From Kofleriaceae bacterium (GTDB lineage Bacteria; Myxococcota_A; Polyangia; Haliangiales; Haliangiaceae): a stretch of 64,000 bases of DNA. The stretch is taken from contig JAGPCY010000001.1 in NCBI GenBank assembly GCA_018057825.1, positions 186,001 through 250,000 of the forward strand, read 5' to 3'. Position numbers and translations under genes: made by a program. The notes beneath the pieces were generated by a model that saw only the letters and a list, made by a program, of their open reading frames with translations, made no database searches and was not told where the DNA came from. Shown here in pieces: positions 38,137-50,352 of the stretch (its first letter is position 1; every line of letters begins with the position of its first letter).

Positions 38137-38783
38137 TTGAACTCCGGCGAGGTGATCGACAGCCTGATCGCGCCGCCCCAGCGGACCCCCTGGGAGAAGC
38201 GCTCGTCGTTGCGGAGTCGGTCGTCCTGGCGGAACACCTCGAGGGCGATCCCGACCTTGACCGCGCCGGCGCGGAGCTGGTGCTGGCCGCCGAGGCGGAG
38301 CTGGCGCGACGAGACATCGATCGGAGCCTCGGAGGTCAGCTCGAAGCCGTGGCGATACCCGCCGAGATAGGCGGCCCAGGGACCGCGGGCGTAGCCGAGC
38401 TGCGCGTCCGCGATGCCGCCGACCACGCCGCCGCCGCCGCCGCCGATCGCGCCGCCGGACAGGCCGATCGCCAGCGACATCGAGCCGACGACGAACCGCG
38501 GGCGCACGTAGGGGAAGCCACCGGTGACCGAGACGTCGCCGTCGGCCTCGGTCTGGGCGACCCGCGTGAACACCACGCCGCCTTCTTGCGCGAACCAGCG
38601 CGCGATGTGGAACAGGCCCGAGACCTCGGCCTGGAACGCCTGGCGACCGTCGGCCGCGGCCATCGCGGTGCGACCCTCGACGACGCCGCGTCCGACCGAT
38701 GGCAGTTGAGGACCTGCGCCCAGGCCGAGGGGCGGCGCGGCGCAAGCGCCGACCAGGAGGATGAGCAGAGCGCAGCGTCGCAT
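38133..38783 (-). CDS. Putative beta-rich lipoprotein, 216 aa
   Basis: ATG 38783 gives a clean signal peptide with lipobox (LLVGACAAPP); the frame upstream is not protein-like. The mature protein has short alternating strands (VRPRFVVGSMSLAIGLSGG, LGYARGPWAAYLGGYRHGF) and a Gly run (AIGGGGGG), ending SITSPEFK. It may be a small barrel or an outer-membrane-associated protein. The stop overlaps the start of the next gene (GTGA), so the two are made together. Confidence 0.6.
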   Translation of the reverse strand: MRRCALLILLVGACAAPPLGLGAGPQLPSVGRGVVEGRTAMAAADGRQAFQAEVSGLFHIARWFAQEGGVVFTRVAQTEADGDVSVTGGFPYVRPRFVVGSMSLAIGLSGGAIGGGGGGVVGGIADAQLGYARGPWAAYLGGYRHGFELTSEAPIDVSSRQLRLGGQHQLRAGAVKVGIALEVFRQDDRLRNDERFSQGVRWGGAIRLSITSPEFK

Positions 38784-38971
38784 CGCGGTTCGAATCAGCA
38801 ACCGGTGTGCCGGCCGGTAGGGGCCAGCATCGCCTGGGGCCGAGGGCTTGGCCAGGGGAGTGACGCAAGCGCACCACACCGCCGCGACATCGCGGTCGGG
38901 CGCCGCCGCGGACCGCGACATCGGCGCCGCGGTCCCGGCGCCGCGGTTCCGGCGCGGTACCCTGGCGGCCC

Positions 38972-40138
38972 ATGGAGCACCCGTTCGATGCGGTCACCCT
39001 GGCCAGCTTGCGTCGGCGTCGAAGCGCCAAGTGGTCGCGTTACCCGGTCGATGTCCTGCCGGCCTGGGTCGCCGAGATGGACTACCCGCTGGCGGCGCCG
39101 ATCCGGGCCGCGCTCCACGCCGCGATCGAGGGCGACGACTGTGGCTACGCCGATCCGGCGGGGCTGGGCGACGCCTTCGCGCCGTGGGCGGCGGCGACCT
39201 GGGGCTGGTCGGTGGCGCCGGCCGACGTGCGCTTGGTCCCCGACGTCGTCACCGGGCTGGCCGAGCTGTTGCGGCTCACGACCGCGCCGGGCGATCGCGT
39301 CGTGATCGAGCCGCCGGTCTACCCGCCGTTCGCCGGTACGATCCGCGGCCTCGGGCGCGAGGTCGTGACCGCGCCGCTGGTCGCCGGTCCCTCCGGTCTC
39401 GCGCCGGATCTCGACGCGCTCGCCCGCGCCTACTCCGACGGCGCTCGGGTCCACGTGTTGTGCTCGCCGCACAATCCGACCGGCTACGTCTATCCCCGCG
39501 CCACCCTGGCGGCGCTGGGCGAGCTGGCCGCGCGCCACGACGTAGTCGTGATCTCCGACGAGATCCACGCGCCGCTGACCCTGGCCGGCGCGACCCATGT
39601 GCCGTTCCCGATGGCCTCGCCGGCGGCGGCCGCGCAGTCGATCGTGCTGACCTCGGCGTCGAAGACCTGGAACCTGGCGGGCCTCAAGGCCGCGGTCGCC
39701 GTCGCTGGCGGCGCGCGGGGCCGCGCGATCCTGGGGCGGATGCCTCTCGAGGTCGGCTACCACGCCGGCCACCTCGGCATCCTGGCGGCCCGCGCGGCCT
39801 TCACCGCCGGCGAGCCCTGGCGAGCCCGCACCCTGGCGATCCTCGCGCGCAACCGCGCGCTCCTCGGCGAACTCTTGGCCCACCACCTGCCTGCGATCGG
39901 CTACGCGCCGCCGGCCGCCGGCTACCTGGCGTGGCTCGACTGCCGCGCCCTCGGCCTGGGCGACGATCCGGCGGCGGCCTTCCTCGCCACCGGACGGGTC
40001 GCGCTGTCGCCGGGGCCGAGCTTCGGCGATGAGGGCCGTGGCTGGGCTCGCCTCAACGTCGCGACCACCGCGGCGCTCCTCGAGGAGATCGTGGTCCGCC
40101 TGGCGCGGACGGTGGCGGGTCACGCCGGCGGCAGGTAG
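38972..40138 (+). CDS. PLP-dependent aminotransferase / C-S lyase of the MalY/PatB group, 388 aa
   Basis: Fold-type I PLP enzyme. Family motifs: LPAWVAEMDYPLAAPI near the start, EPPVYPPF, CSPHNPTGYVY, SDEIHAPLTL, and the PLP Lys in TSASKTWNLAGLK (near 230), with Arg in GWARLNVATT near the end. MalY/PatB proteins usually act as cystathionine beta-lyases, releasing homocysteine; aminotransferase activity is the alternative. The length is typical. Its 3' end overlaps the convergent gene at 40120 by 19 bases. Confidence 0.92.
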   Translation: MEHPFDAVTLASLRRRRSAKWSRYPVDVLPAWVAEMDYPLAAPIRAALHAAIEGDDCGYADPAGLGDAFAPWAAATWGWSVAPADVRLVPDVVTGLAELLRLTTAPGDRVVIEPPVYPPFAGTIRGLGREVVTAPLVAGPSGLAPDLDALARAYSDGARVHVLCSPHNPTGYVYPRATLAALGELAARHDVVVISDEIHAPLTLAGATHVPFPMASPAAAAQSIVLTSASKTWNLAGLKAAVAVAGGARGRAILGRMPLEVGYHAGHLGILAARAAFTAGEPWRARTLAILARNRALLGELLAHHLPAIGYAPPAAGYLAWLDCRALGLGDDPAAAFLATGRVALSPGPSFGDEGRGWARLNVATTAALLEEIVVRLARTVAGHAGGR

Positions 40139-40749
40139 CCGACCAGGAGCGCGCGCAGGCGGTCCGCCGCGTCGGGATCGGCGACCGCGCGGTCGACCTC
40201 GGCGTGGACCCGGTGGGCGATCGCGGCGCGGCCGACCTTGGCCGCGGCGCGCGTGACCAGGCCGAGGGGCAAGAGCGCGAGCGGGGCGTCGAGCAGGCCG
40301 GCCAGCCCGGCGTCGATCGTGGCGTGGAGCGCCTCGGCCAGCGCGGCGGGCGCGGCGGGCGCGCCGGAGACGCGCGCGAGGCTCGCCAGGGCCGCCGCCA
40401 GCGGCGGTTCGAGCGGCACCGCGATCGTCGGCGGTGGGCCGGGCGCGAGGCGCTCGTCGAGGAAGGCCACGAAGGCCGCGGCGGCGGCGGCGTCGAGGCG
40501 TCGGGTCCCCGCGCCGATCAACCCGTCGGCAAGGTCGCGCGCGGCGGCGGCGGTGCGGCGCCCAGCCGGCCGGCCTCGCGCGGCGGCCGCCACCGGCAGG
40601 ACGAAGCCGTCGAGCACCGACTCGACCCAGGCCTCGCCGGCGGCCCGGGCCGCGGCCCGCACCGCCGACGGATCGGCGGCGACCTCGCGCAGCGCGGTGG
40701 CGCTCGCGCACAGCGACGGGCTGGCCGGGACCCGCAAGGTGGCGGTCAC
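40120..40749 (-). CDS. Hypothetical Ala-rich protein, 209 aa
   Basis: Almost entirely helical and Ala-rich with no recognisable motif, signal peptide or convincing transmembrane helix; the stretch GLLDAPLALLPLGLVTRAA is the most hydrophobic. It overlaps the end of the aminotransferase gene by 19 bases and starts about 50 bases from the divergent sigma factor gene. A real gene is likely because it fills the gap well, but coding by chance in such GC-rich DNA is possible. Confidence 0.5.
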   Translation of the reverse strand: MTATLRVPASPSLCASATALREVAADPSAVRAAARAAGEAWVESVLDGFVLPVAAAARGRPAGRRTAAAARDLADGLIGAGTRRLDAAAAAAFVAFLDERLAPGPPPTIAVPLEPPLAAALASLARVSGAPAAPAALAEALHATIDAGLAGLLDAPLALLPLGLVTRAAAKVGRAAIAHRVHAEVDRAVADPDAADRLRALLVGYLPPA

Positions 40750-40800
40750 GCCGGCCCTTTACCACGGCGGCGCGAGCCGCGGGCCGGACCACCCTGGTAT

Positions 40801-41499
40801 ATGACGGCCATGTCGGCCGTCCCCGACGACCACGGCGCGGATCGCGCGCTCGCCGCCGCCTGTCTGGCCGGCGAGCCGGCGGCCCTGCGTCGATTCGACG
40901 CCGAGGTCCTGGGGCCGGCGGTCGACAGCGTGCGCGGGATCGATCCGACGCCGGCCTTCGTCGACGAGATCCGCCAGCGGGTCCGGGCCCACCTCCTGGT
41001 CGGCGAGGGTCGGCCGCGCCTGGCCGACTACGCCGGTCGCGGGCCTCTGGCCGGCTGGGTCGCGGTCGCCGCGGTGCGCACGGCGTTGATGCTGCGGCGC
41101 TCGACCGCGCGGCGGCGCGAGGTCGGCGATGACGACTGGGCCGGCGCGCTAGCCCTGGTGGCGACCGGCAACCCCGAGCTCGAGCTGCAGAAGCGCGAGC
41201 ACGCCGCCGCCTTCACCGCGGCCCTGCGCGAGGCCGCGGCCGCGCTCGAGCCGCGGCTGCGCGCGGTCCTGGCGATGCACTTCACCGAGGACCTGTCGAT
41301 CGATCAGATCGGCGCGGTCTACGCCGTGCACCGCGCGACCGCCGCCCGCTGGGTCCAGCGCGCCCGCGACGAGCTGATCGCGGCGACCCGCGCGATCCTG
41401 ATCGCGCGGCTCGGCCTCACGCCGTCGGAGATCGCCCGGGTCGGCGCGCTGGTGCAGAGCCAGGTCGACGTCAGCCTGTCGCAGCTCTTCGCGGCGTGA
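40801..41499 (+). CDS. Sigma-70-family factor of the myxobacterial type, 232 aa
   Basis: ATG 40801 or 40810. Region 2-like part: FVDEIRQRVRAHLLVGEGRP, then DYAGRGPLAGWVAVAAVRTAL. Region 4: LEPRLRAVLAMHFTEDLSIDQIGAVYAVHRATAARWVQRARDEL. This arrangement matches, from memory, the myxobacterial sigma-70 family often linked to kinases with a zinc-finger N-terminus. Just such a kinase lies at 41965, with one small membrane gene between, and is the likely anti-sigma partner. Confidence 0.85.
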   Translation: MTAMSAVPDDHGADRALAAACLAGEPAALRRFDAEVLGPAVDSVRGIDPTPAFVDEIRQRVRAHLLVGEGRPRLADYAGRGPLAGWVAVAAVRTALMLRRSTARRREVGDDDWAGALALVATGNPELELQKREHAAAFTAALREAAAALEPRLRAVLAMHFTEDLSIDQIGAVYAVHRATAARWVQRARDELIAATRAILIARLGLTPSEIARVGALVQSQVDVSLSQLFAA

Positions 41500-41523
41500 G
41501 CGAGCGTGGCGCGGTCGCCGCCG

Positions 41524-41853
41524 TCACAGCGCGCGGGCCGACGCCAGGGCGCCGCGCTCGCCGGCCTTGTTGAACCCATCCTGGATGATCGCCATTCCGA
41601 TCACGCCGAGGACCACGAGCACGACGAAGGCCATCACCTGGGACAGCTTGCCGTCGGTGACGCGCTCGACGCCGGCGCAGTAGCGCCAGGTCCACCACAG
41701 CCCGACCACCGGCACGATGGCCAGCCAGGTCGTGGGGATGTCGGCGCCGCGCTGGTTCATCTCGCGCTTGGTCTTGACCAACCAGACGATGGCGTAGATG
41801 CCGAGGGTGACGATGCTCAAGAGGATGACTGAGACGATCGAACGAGAGGACAT
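41524..41853 (-). CDS. DUF4234-type small membrane protein, 109 aa
   Basis: ATG 41853; the frame upstream is Arg-rich shadow. Three hydrophobic helices (about 5-26, 43-60, 72-92). It matches the DUF4234 pattern: LLSIVTLGIYAIVWLVKTKREMNQRG followed, after the second helix, by WWTWRYCAGVERVT. Function unknown. It is convergent with the sigma factor gene and divergent from the zinc-finger kinase, interrupting an otherwise typical sigma/kinase pair. Confidence 0.8.
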   Translation of the reverse strand: MSSRSIVSVILLSIVTLGIYAIVWLVKTKREMNQRGADIPTTWLAIVPVVGLWWTWRYCAGVERVTDGKLSQVMAFVVLVVLGVIGMAIIQDGFNKAGERGALASARAL

Positions 41854-41964
41854 GAGGTGCTCCGGTAGGTCGGCGCAGATCGCGCCTACCCGACCGATGC
41901 CGGTCGCCGCGCGAGGTCGCACGCCGCCGCCCAAAATCGCCGTCGCCCGGTAGTATCCGCGGCC

Positions 41965-44886
<2,922 letters not shown>

Positions 44887-44905
44887 GCGCGCACGCCGAT
44901 CGCGG

Positions 44906-46129
44906 TCACGGCGCGAGCGGGTGATCGCGCAGGAAGCCGAGCAGCGCGGGCTCGTTGTCGACGCCGGTGCCGTTCTCGTAGACCCCGTCGGGCCAGCGCA
45001 GGTGGTTGACGACGCACAGCGCCTTGGCCTCTGCGGTGCAGTTCGCGGTCGGGATCGCCGTGCACTGCCCGACCGGGAGATCGAGCTGGGCGCCACGCTC
45101 GACGCCGCCGATCACGCGGCCGCGCAGGTTTGGCAGCGTCGTCGCCGCGCGGTCGAGCCACGTCGTCGTCACGTACCCCGGCTCGGGCTCGACGCAGGCC
45201 GCGTCCGACGCCCCACACGCGACCGCGCCGTCGCACGTGCGGTAGGTCATCTGGATCGGCACCGACGAGGTCGGGTAGCTGGTGAGCTGGCACGAGCCGT
45301 CGTCGGCCTGGGTCGGGCGTTGCGCGAACGGATCGTAGCGGACGTCGCCGAACGGATCGGCCGCCGCGAACACCGCCGCCGCCGCGACCCGCGACCCGCC
45401 CGGCGTCGCGGTGGCGTGGCGCGCGATCGCGTAGAGCTGACCGAAGAAGGCGCCGTTCGACCAGCCCATGATGAAGATCCGGGCCGGATCGACGTGGCCC
45501 TCGGCGACGAGGCGATCGATCAGCGCGTCGAGGTTGGCGACGTCGGGGTTGGTCGAGGGCGAACCGAGATCGCGGTAGTAGAAGTCGTGGTGACGACCGT
45601 CGCGCGGCTCGAGGGTGGGGAAGTGGAGGTTGCGCCCTTGCGGCACGACCAGCGAGAACCCCGGCCGCGCCGGATCTGCGGTCAGGTCGAAGCGCGCGAG
45701 CTTGTCGAGGAGGCGGGTCTCCTGCTCGGCGTTGTCGGCGCCCTCGCCGCCGGGGTGCAGCCAGACCACGAGCGGTCGTCGCGACGCGGCGCTGGCCCCG
45801 GGCGCGCGGGCCACGCACGCGTACCGGGTGAGGTCGCCGATGGGGTAGGCGAGCCGCTCGTCCCAGCGCGAGTCGTCGCAGGCCGGGATCTCGGTCGGCG
45901 TCGTGATCGCGACCTGCGGCAGCTCGGCGGCGATGCGCACGCACGGCCGCTCCGGGCTGCAGGTCGGCAGCGGCGCGCGTAGGCCGGTCGTGCCGTTGCA
46001 CAGCGGCGTGGCGGCGTCGGCGGCCGGCGCGTCGATGGCGACGGCGTCGCCGCCGTCGGGGGTCGCCTCGGGATCGCCGCTGCAGCCCAGGACGAGGATG
46101 ATCGAGACGGCGAGCTGACGCGACCCCAT
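44906..46129 (-). CDS. Secreted lipoprotein esterase/alpha-beta hydrolase (PHB-depolymerase-like), 407 aa
   Basis: Lipobox (ILVLGCSG, Cys near 16) and an Asp/Ala-rich spacer, then an alpha/beta hydrolase core: PLVVWLHPGGEGAD (oxyanion region, about 118-131), the nucleophile elbow FIMGWSNGAF with Ser near 220, and a terminal CVVNHLRWPDG whose His would be the triad base. Extra Cys residues suggest disulphides. It resembles feruloyl esterase/LpqC-type enzymes that cleave esters outside the cell. Convergent with the kinase gene, about 20 bases between the stops. Confidence 0.8.
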   Translation of the reverse strand: MGSRQLAVSIILVLGCSGDPEATPDGGDAVAIDAPAADAATPLCNGTTGLRAPLPTCSPERPCVRIAAELPQVAITTPTEIPACDDSRWDERLAYPIGDLTRYACVARAPGASAASRRPLVVWLHPGGEGADNAEQETRLLDKLARFDLTADPARPGFSLVVPQGRNLHFPTLEPRDGRHHDFYYRDLGSPSTNPDVANLDALIDRLVAEGHVDPARIFIMGWSNGAFFGQLYAIARHATATPGGSRVAAAAVFAAADPFGDVRYDPFAQRPTQADDGSCQLTSYPTSSVPIQMTYRTCDGAVACGASDAACVEPEPGYVTTTWLDRAATTLPNLRGRVIGGVERGAQLDLPVGQCTAIPTANCTAEAKALCVVNHLRWPDGVYENGTGVDNEPALLGFLRDHPLAP

Positions 46130-46258
46130 GGCAGGGCGGTATCCAAGAAGCGCGCCAGCGCGAACCCCTCGTGCTGGCGCGACGTGGGCGCGGTCGTGTC
46201 GCGATTCCCCCCGCCGGTGTAGGCGAACCCGGCAGTGCGCGAGGCCAGTCGTCGACCG

Positions 46259-46735
46259 TCAGGGAGCGGTCAAGGTGACCGCGGCCTTGGTGGTCTGCTT
46301 GTCGACCACCTTGAGCGGGCCGACCTGGCCGACGATCGAGGACGACGACGTGTCCCCCGGCATGCGGATCGACGGGTTGCGGAAGTAGAACTCCTCGGGG
46401 AACTCGACCCGCACCCAGTACTCGCCGGGGTCGAGCTGCGCCGCCAGGGCCTTGCACGTCGGCGTCGGCGAGGTCCGGTCGTAGGTGCCGAGGCCGCCGC
46501 CGGTGTAACGCGGCGTGCTCGTCGCCGTCGGCGGCGCCGTGAACACCTTGACCCGGAGGCGCTCGCACGGATCGACGCCGTCGATGGCGGGCTTGACGCC
46601 CTCGCTAGAGGTGATGACCCCGGTCGGGCTCTGGGTGACGCCGCCGGCCCGCGGCATGGCGACGTCGAGCTGGAGGGCGCCGCCGCGGCAGGCCGCGAGC
46701 GAGGTCAGGGCGAGGAGGGTGGTGAGCTTGTTCAT
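46259..46735 (-). CDS. Putative lipoprotein, 158 aa
   Basis: ATG 46735; signal peptide with lipobox SLAACRG (Cys 16). The mature part is short and beta-rich with a TKAAVTLTAP end, resembling a single Ig- or CNA-like sandwich. It includes a Cys pair (DPCERL and TPTCKAL). No family recognised. Confidence 0.7.
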   Translation of the reverse strand: MNKLTTLLALTSLAACRGGALQLDVAMPRAGGVTQSPTGVITSSEGVKPAIDGVDPCERLRVKVFTAPPTATSTPRYTGGGLGTYDRTSPTPTCKALAAQLDPGEYWVRVEFPEEFYFRNPSIRMPGDTSSSSIVGQVGPLKVVDKQTTKAAVTLTAP

Positions 46736-46796
46736 GCCCGCCGTGACGGGGGGCGCTCGGCGATCTTCGCGGTCGGCGCGATGGCGCGACGGCGCG

Positions 46797-47402
46797 CTAC
46801 GGCCGTCGGCACAAGACGAAGTAGTGATCGAGGGGGCGCTCGTCCTTGTAGGCCGCGCCGATCGCGACGTGGGCCGAGACCCGGCGCAGGAAGTCGCGGG
46901 TGTGGTGATAGACCAGCCGCTGCAGGCGCCAGGCGTTGTCGACGATGGGCGGCCAGCCCGCGGGCACGTGGCCATCGGGGACCTCGAAGTAGTCGACCAC
47001 GATCGCGCCGCGGGCCTGCCACGCCGGCCGGCCGGCGGTGGGGTAGGCGACGAAGTAGCCGGGGCCGATCACGCGGCGGGTTGGCCCTTCGTTGTAGCCG
47101 AACAGGCGCGGACCGTCGGCGGACGCGCGGGCGAAGCGCTTCTGGAACCGGCGCAGCGGCGTCGGCACAGGCAGGGTGTTGCGCCCGTCGTGGATGACCT
47201 CGACGCCCGGCGCCGCGGTGCCGACCAGGTGCGCGAGGTCGAGGGGCGCGGCGGCCGCCGCCTTCTCGTAGAGGGTGCGCTGGGCGGCGCGCGACAGGGC
47301 CAGGACCTCGGCCGCCCGGGCGTCGGGGGCCAGCGCGTCGAGGTGGCGGGCGATCGCGGCGACATCGGCCGCGGGGTCGGCGATCAGCGAGGCGATGGAC
47401 AC
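46797..47402 (-). CDS. Conserved-looking hypothetical protein, 201 aa
   Basis: A soluble protein: helical N-terminal third (LALSRAAQRTLYEKAA), then a mixed domain with GYNEGPTRRVIGPGYFVAYP, VVDYFEVP and a closing HYFVLCRR. There is no signal peptide and no catalytic motif I can name. The aromatic-rich second half suggests a ligand-binding pocket. It is divergent from the lipoprotein gene at 47491. Confidence 0.65.
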   Translation of the reverse strand: MSIASLIADPAADVAAIARHLDALAPDARAAEVLALSRAAQRTLYEKAAAAAPLDLAHLVGTAAPGVEVIHDGRNTLPVPTPLRRFQKRFARASADGPRLFGYNEGPTRRVIGPGYFVAYPTAGRPAWQARGAIVVDYFEVPDGHVPAGWPPIVDNAWRLQRLVYHHTRDFLRRVSAHVAIGAAYKDERPLDHYFVLCRRP

Positions 47403-47490
47403 CGCGCGATGCTACCGCTCCAGGCGTCGCCGCGCGCCGGCGTGGGCGCGAAGCGCCACCGCGACGGCGCCGGGCGCGGTACCGTCGCCC

Positions 47491-48606
47491 ATGGTCCATC
47501 GCGCGATCGCCCTGGTCGTCCTGGCCGCATGTGGGGGCAGCAGCCCGGCGATCGTCGACGCCGCGATCGCCGATGCCGCGACGGGCGACGGCGCCAGTGG
47601 CGGCGATGCGGCAGAGCTCGACAGCGCCGAACCCGACGCGGCGGTGGTCGATGCGGCGGCGATCGACGCGGCGGCGGTCGATGCAGCAGCGGTCGATGCA
47701 GCAGCGATCGATGTAGCAGCGATCGATGCGTCCGTACCTGACGCGTCAGCGAGCGACGCGTCGGCGCCCGATGCGGCCGCGATCGATGCCGCCGCGCCCG
47801 ACGCCGCCGAAGTCGATGCGTCACCGCCCGACGCCGCCGAGGCCGACGCGCCGCCACCCGACGCGCCGCCACCGCCGCGGCGCGCCCTGTTCGCGCACCT
47901 CGACGGCCGGCTGTTTCGCGTCGACGTCGCGACCGGCGTGTTGACCCTGGTCGGCGCGACCGGCCTGCCGGCGCCGACCCTGGTCGACGCCTACTGGGAT
48001 CCGGTGGCCGGGGTCCTGCGGACGATCTCCGACGCCTACGGCGCGCCGCGCTGGTCGACGATCGATCTGTGCACCGCCGCGGTCACCCACCTCGGCCCGG
48101 TGACGCTCGACGGCGTGGTCCGCGATCTCGAGGGACTGGCGCGCCTCGATGACGGCACGGTCCGGGTCGTGGGCGACACCAACAACTCCAACAACAACCT
48201 GTGCGAACGGGTCGCCCGCCTGGACCCGACCACCCGGGCCGCCACCTCGCTGACCGCCACCGTCGACACCCTGCAGGACGATCTCGATCAGCTCGAGTGG
48301 ACGGGCGCGTTGCTCTACGGCCTCGACGTCTGGGACGCGGGCGGCGCGACCGGCCTGTACCGGGTCGATCCGGCGACCGGCGCGACCACGTTGGTGACGA
48401 CCACCGCGGTCAACGTCCGACGCCTGGCCTGGGACGTCGACGGCGCCCGGATGTTCGCCACGACTAATGACAATCCGCGCCGCCTGGTGACGCTCGACCT
48501 CACCACCGGCGCGCTGGCCGCGATCGGGCCGACCCACACCGCGGCCGAGTACGGTGGGTTCACGATGGACATGATCTTCTTCGCCCCCGAGCCGACGTGT
48601 CCATGA
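47491..48606 (+). CDS. Lipoprotein with Asp/Ala-repeat spacer and propeller-like domain, 371 aa
   Basis: ATG 47491 gives a signal peptide with lipobox VLAACGG (Cys about 12). Residues about 20-125 are an Asp/Ala/Pro repeat (units such as AAIDAAAVDAAAVD), which is a stalk, not a fold. The rest resembles a WD/SMP-like propeller (LFRVDVATGVLTLVG, LYRVDPATGATTLV, LVTLDLTTGALAAIG). It is probably displayed at the outer membrane. Nearly identical 12-18-base units in the spacer at the DNA level suggest length changes by slippage. Confidence 0.85.
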   Translation: MVHRAIALVVLAACGGSSPAIVDAAIADAATGDGASGGDAAELDSAEPDAAVVDAAAIDAAAVDAAAVDAAAIDVAAIDASVPDASASDASAPDAAAIDAAAPDAAEVDASPPDAAEADAPPPDAPPPPRRALFAHLDGRLFRVDVATGVLTLVGATGLPAPTLVDAYWDPVAGVLRTISDAYGAPRWSTIDLCTAAVTHLGPVTLDGVVRDLEGLARLDDGTVRVVGDTNNSNNNLCERVARLDPTTRAATSLTATVDTLQDDLDQLEWTGALLYGLDVWDAGGATGLYRVDPATGATTLVTTTAVNVRRLAWDVDGARMFATTNDNPRRLVTLDLTTGALAAIGPTHTAAEYGGFTMDMIFFAPEPTCP

Positions 48607-48628
48607 CGCGGGCTTGCGGCGGTCCAGG

Positions 48629-48997
48629 TCAGCGTCGGCGGCGCAGGCGGGTCGCTGGCACCACCGGCGCCGGCGGGCAGCACGCCGCCACCAGGGTCCG
48701 GGCCTCGGCCAGCAGGCGCTCGAGCTCGGCCATGAAGGCGGCACCGTCGAGGGCGTAGACGTGCCGCCGCCCGTCGCGCTCGCCGCGCACGATGCCCGCG
48801 GCCTCGAGCGTCTGCAGGTGGCGCGAGATCACCGAGCGGTGCTGGGGCAGCTCGGCGGCGATCGCGCCGACGTCGCTCGGGCCGGCGACCAGGAGCGCGC
48901 GCACGATCGCCAAGCGCGCCGGCTCGGTCACCGCCCGCAGGAACGGGCCATCGAGCAGCTCGACGAAGCGGGCCGCCGCACGATCGCGGGACATCAT
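48629..48997 (-). CDS. ArsR/SmtB-family repressor, 122 aa
   Basis: Winged helix-turn-helix about residues 20-90 (LLDGPFLRAVTEPARLAIVR, then HRSVISRHLQTLEAAGIVRGERDGRRHVYAL). A Cys pair TLVAACCPPAP near the C-terminus could bind arsenite or another thiophilic metalloid, although the classical CxC in the recognition helix is absent. Last gene of the operon 50345 to 48629. ATG 48997 overlaps the end of the transporter gene. Likely binds the two GTGCA-N6-TGCAC sites before the operon. Confidence 0.85.
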   Translation of the reverse strand: MMSRDRAAARFVELLDGPFLRAVTEPARLAIVRALLVAGPSDVGAIAAELPQHRSVISRHLQTLEAAGIVRGERDGRRHVYALDGAAFMAELERLLAEARTLVAACCPPAPVVPATRLRRRR

Positions 48998-49794
48998 CGG
49001 GGCTTCATAGCAGACCGGGTCCAGGCGGCGGCGCCAAGCGTCACGGCGTACATCGCGAGCCCGTAGGCCAACGCGGCCATCGTGGCCGCGGGGGCGGCGT
49101 CGAGCACCGCGAGGACCAGGAGCACCAGGGTCAGGTTGCGCACCGCCGACACCTGGCCGATCGCGATCTGCGCCTCCGCGGTCCGCGCCAGGCCGCCGAT
49201 CGCCAGGGCGGCGACGGTGAGCACCGCGCCGACCGCGATCGCGCTGGGGCGGGCCGCGTGGCCGTGACGGATCGTGAGCAGGGCGACGGTGGCCAACAAG
49301 AGCCCCAGGCTCAGCCGGGCCAGGCGCGGCTGCCAGCGCGCCGCGACGGCGGAGGCTCGCGCGCGGACCAGCGCGCCTGCCGCCAGCGGGAGGAGCGAGG
49401 TCGCGGCCACCACCAGGGCCGTCGTCGCCACGGTGGTGACCTCGGCCACCGCCAGGAGCTGGGCTGCCAGGAGCGCGGTCGCGGTCCCAGCCACGGTCAA
49501 CGCGACGAAGGCGGTCGCGGCGAGCCGCGCCTCGCCGCGGCCGAGTAGCGCCAGGAGCGGTCCGGTGCTGCCGCCCGGGGCCGCGGCGGCGACGATGACG
49601 CCGGTCCCACCGTCGAGCTCGACGGCGCGCACCAGCGCCAGCGCGACGAGCGGGAGCGCCGCCAGGTTGGCGAGCGCGATCGCGGTCCAGCGCAGCGCGC
49701 CGAGGCGAGGTGCGGCGCCGCGGCCGGTGGCCAGGCCGGCCGCCGCCGTCGAGGTCAGCGCCAGCGCGAGCACCAGCGCGCGCTCGGCGGTCAC
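48994..49794 (-). CDS. BASS-type transporter (bile acid:sodium symporter superfamily), 266 aa
   Basis: GTG 49794 overlaps the stop of the upstream gene (GTGA). About eight to nine hydrophobic helices. The conserved AAAPGGSTGPLLALLGRGE crossover motif places it in the bile acid/arsenite (Acr3-like) superfamily. With an ArsR-type regulator it could export a metalloid or another anion. It lacks the Cys typical of Acr3 pumps at the fourth helix as far as I can see, so the substrate is open. Middle gene of the three-gene operon. Confidence 0.75.
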   Translation of the reverse strand: MTAERALVLALALTSTAAAGLATGRGAAPRLGALRWTAIALANLAALPLVALALVRAVELDGGTGVIVAAAAPGGSTGPLLALLGRGEARLAATAFVALTVAGTATALLAAQLLAVAEVTTVATTALVVAATSLLPLAAGALVRARASAVAARWQPRLARLSLGLLLATVALLTIRHGHAARPSAIAVGAVLTVAALAIGGLARTAEAQIAIGQVSAVRNLTLVLLVLAVLDAAPAATMAALAYGLAMYAVTLGAAAWTRSAMKPR

Positions 49795-50345
49795 GCGGTG
49801 GCGCCCATCGGCCGCGTCCGCCCAGGGCGGTAGCGCCAGGCCAGCGCGACATGGAGCGCGAACACCGCGACGCCGCCGGCCAGTGGACCGACGAGCCATC
49901 CCGCCAGCACCGGCGCGTCGGCCATCACGAGCGGCGCCGATCGATCCCAGGCGTCGGCCGGACGCGCCGCCAGCGCCAGGGCGAGCGCGGCGGTGTGGAG
50001 GCCGGCCAGCGCCAGGTGGAGGACGTACTCGCCGCGGCCGAGCCCGCCGAGGTCGGCGCGGCTGTCGCGCTCATCGCGCGCGTCGAGGAACCCGAGGACC
50101 TGATCGACCGCCGCCAAGGCCACGCCCAGCCACAATAGGACGCCGGCGCTCGGCACCGCGAACACGATCGCCACCACCGGGGCGAACAGCCCGGCCCGCG
50201 CGGTATGCCACAGGTGTTCGCGGTACGACGCTGGGCGCGCGGGCAACCGCAGCCGCCAGAGGTGCACGTACATCCCGTCGAGGATCGACAGCGCAGCGAA
50301 GAGCTGGAGCGCGGCGATCGCGGCCCACATCGGTCCAGAGGTCAT
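49791..50345 (-). CDS. Small multi-helix membrane protein, 184 aa
   Basis: Five hydrophobic helices (about 5-24, 50-76, 105-125, 140-165). It has a conserved-looking HLWRLRLPARPASYREHLWHT segment with several His residues after helix 1 and EYVLHLALAGLHTAAL later; similarly spaced His in membrane helices can bind metal or haem. First gene of the operon; its promoter region has two palindromic operators. Family not recognised. Confidence 0.7.
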   Translation of the reverse strand: MTSGPMWAAIAALQLFAALSILDGMYVHLWRLRLPARPASYREHLWHTARAGLFAPVVAIVFAVPSAGVLLWLGVALAAVDQVLGFLDARDERDSRADLGGLGRGEYVLHLALAGLHTAALALALAARPADAWDRSAPLVMADAPVLAGWLVGPLAGGVAVFALHVALAWRYRPGRTRPMGATA

Positions 50346-50352
50346 GCCTCAC

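Noticed and set aside
38781-38805. Possible tRNA T-arm (GGTTCGAATC)
   Set aside because: The flanking bases do not pair beyond the loop and no anticodon or acceptor arms are found nearby.
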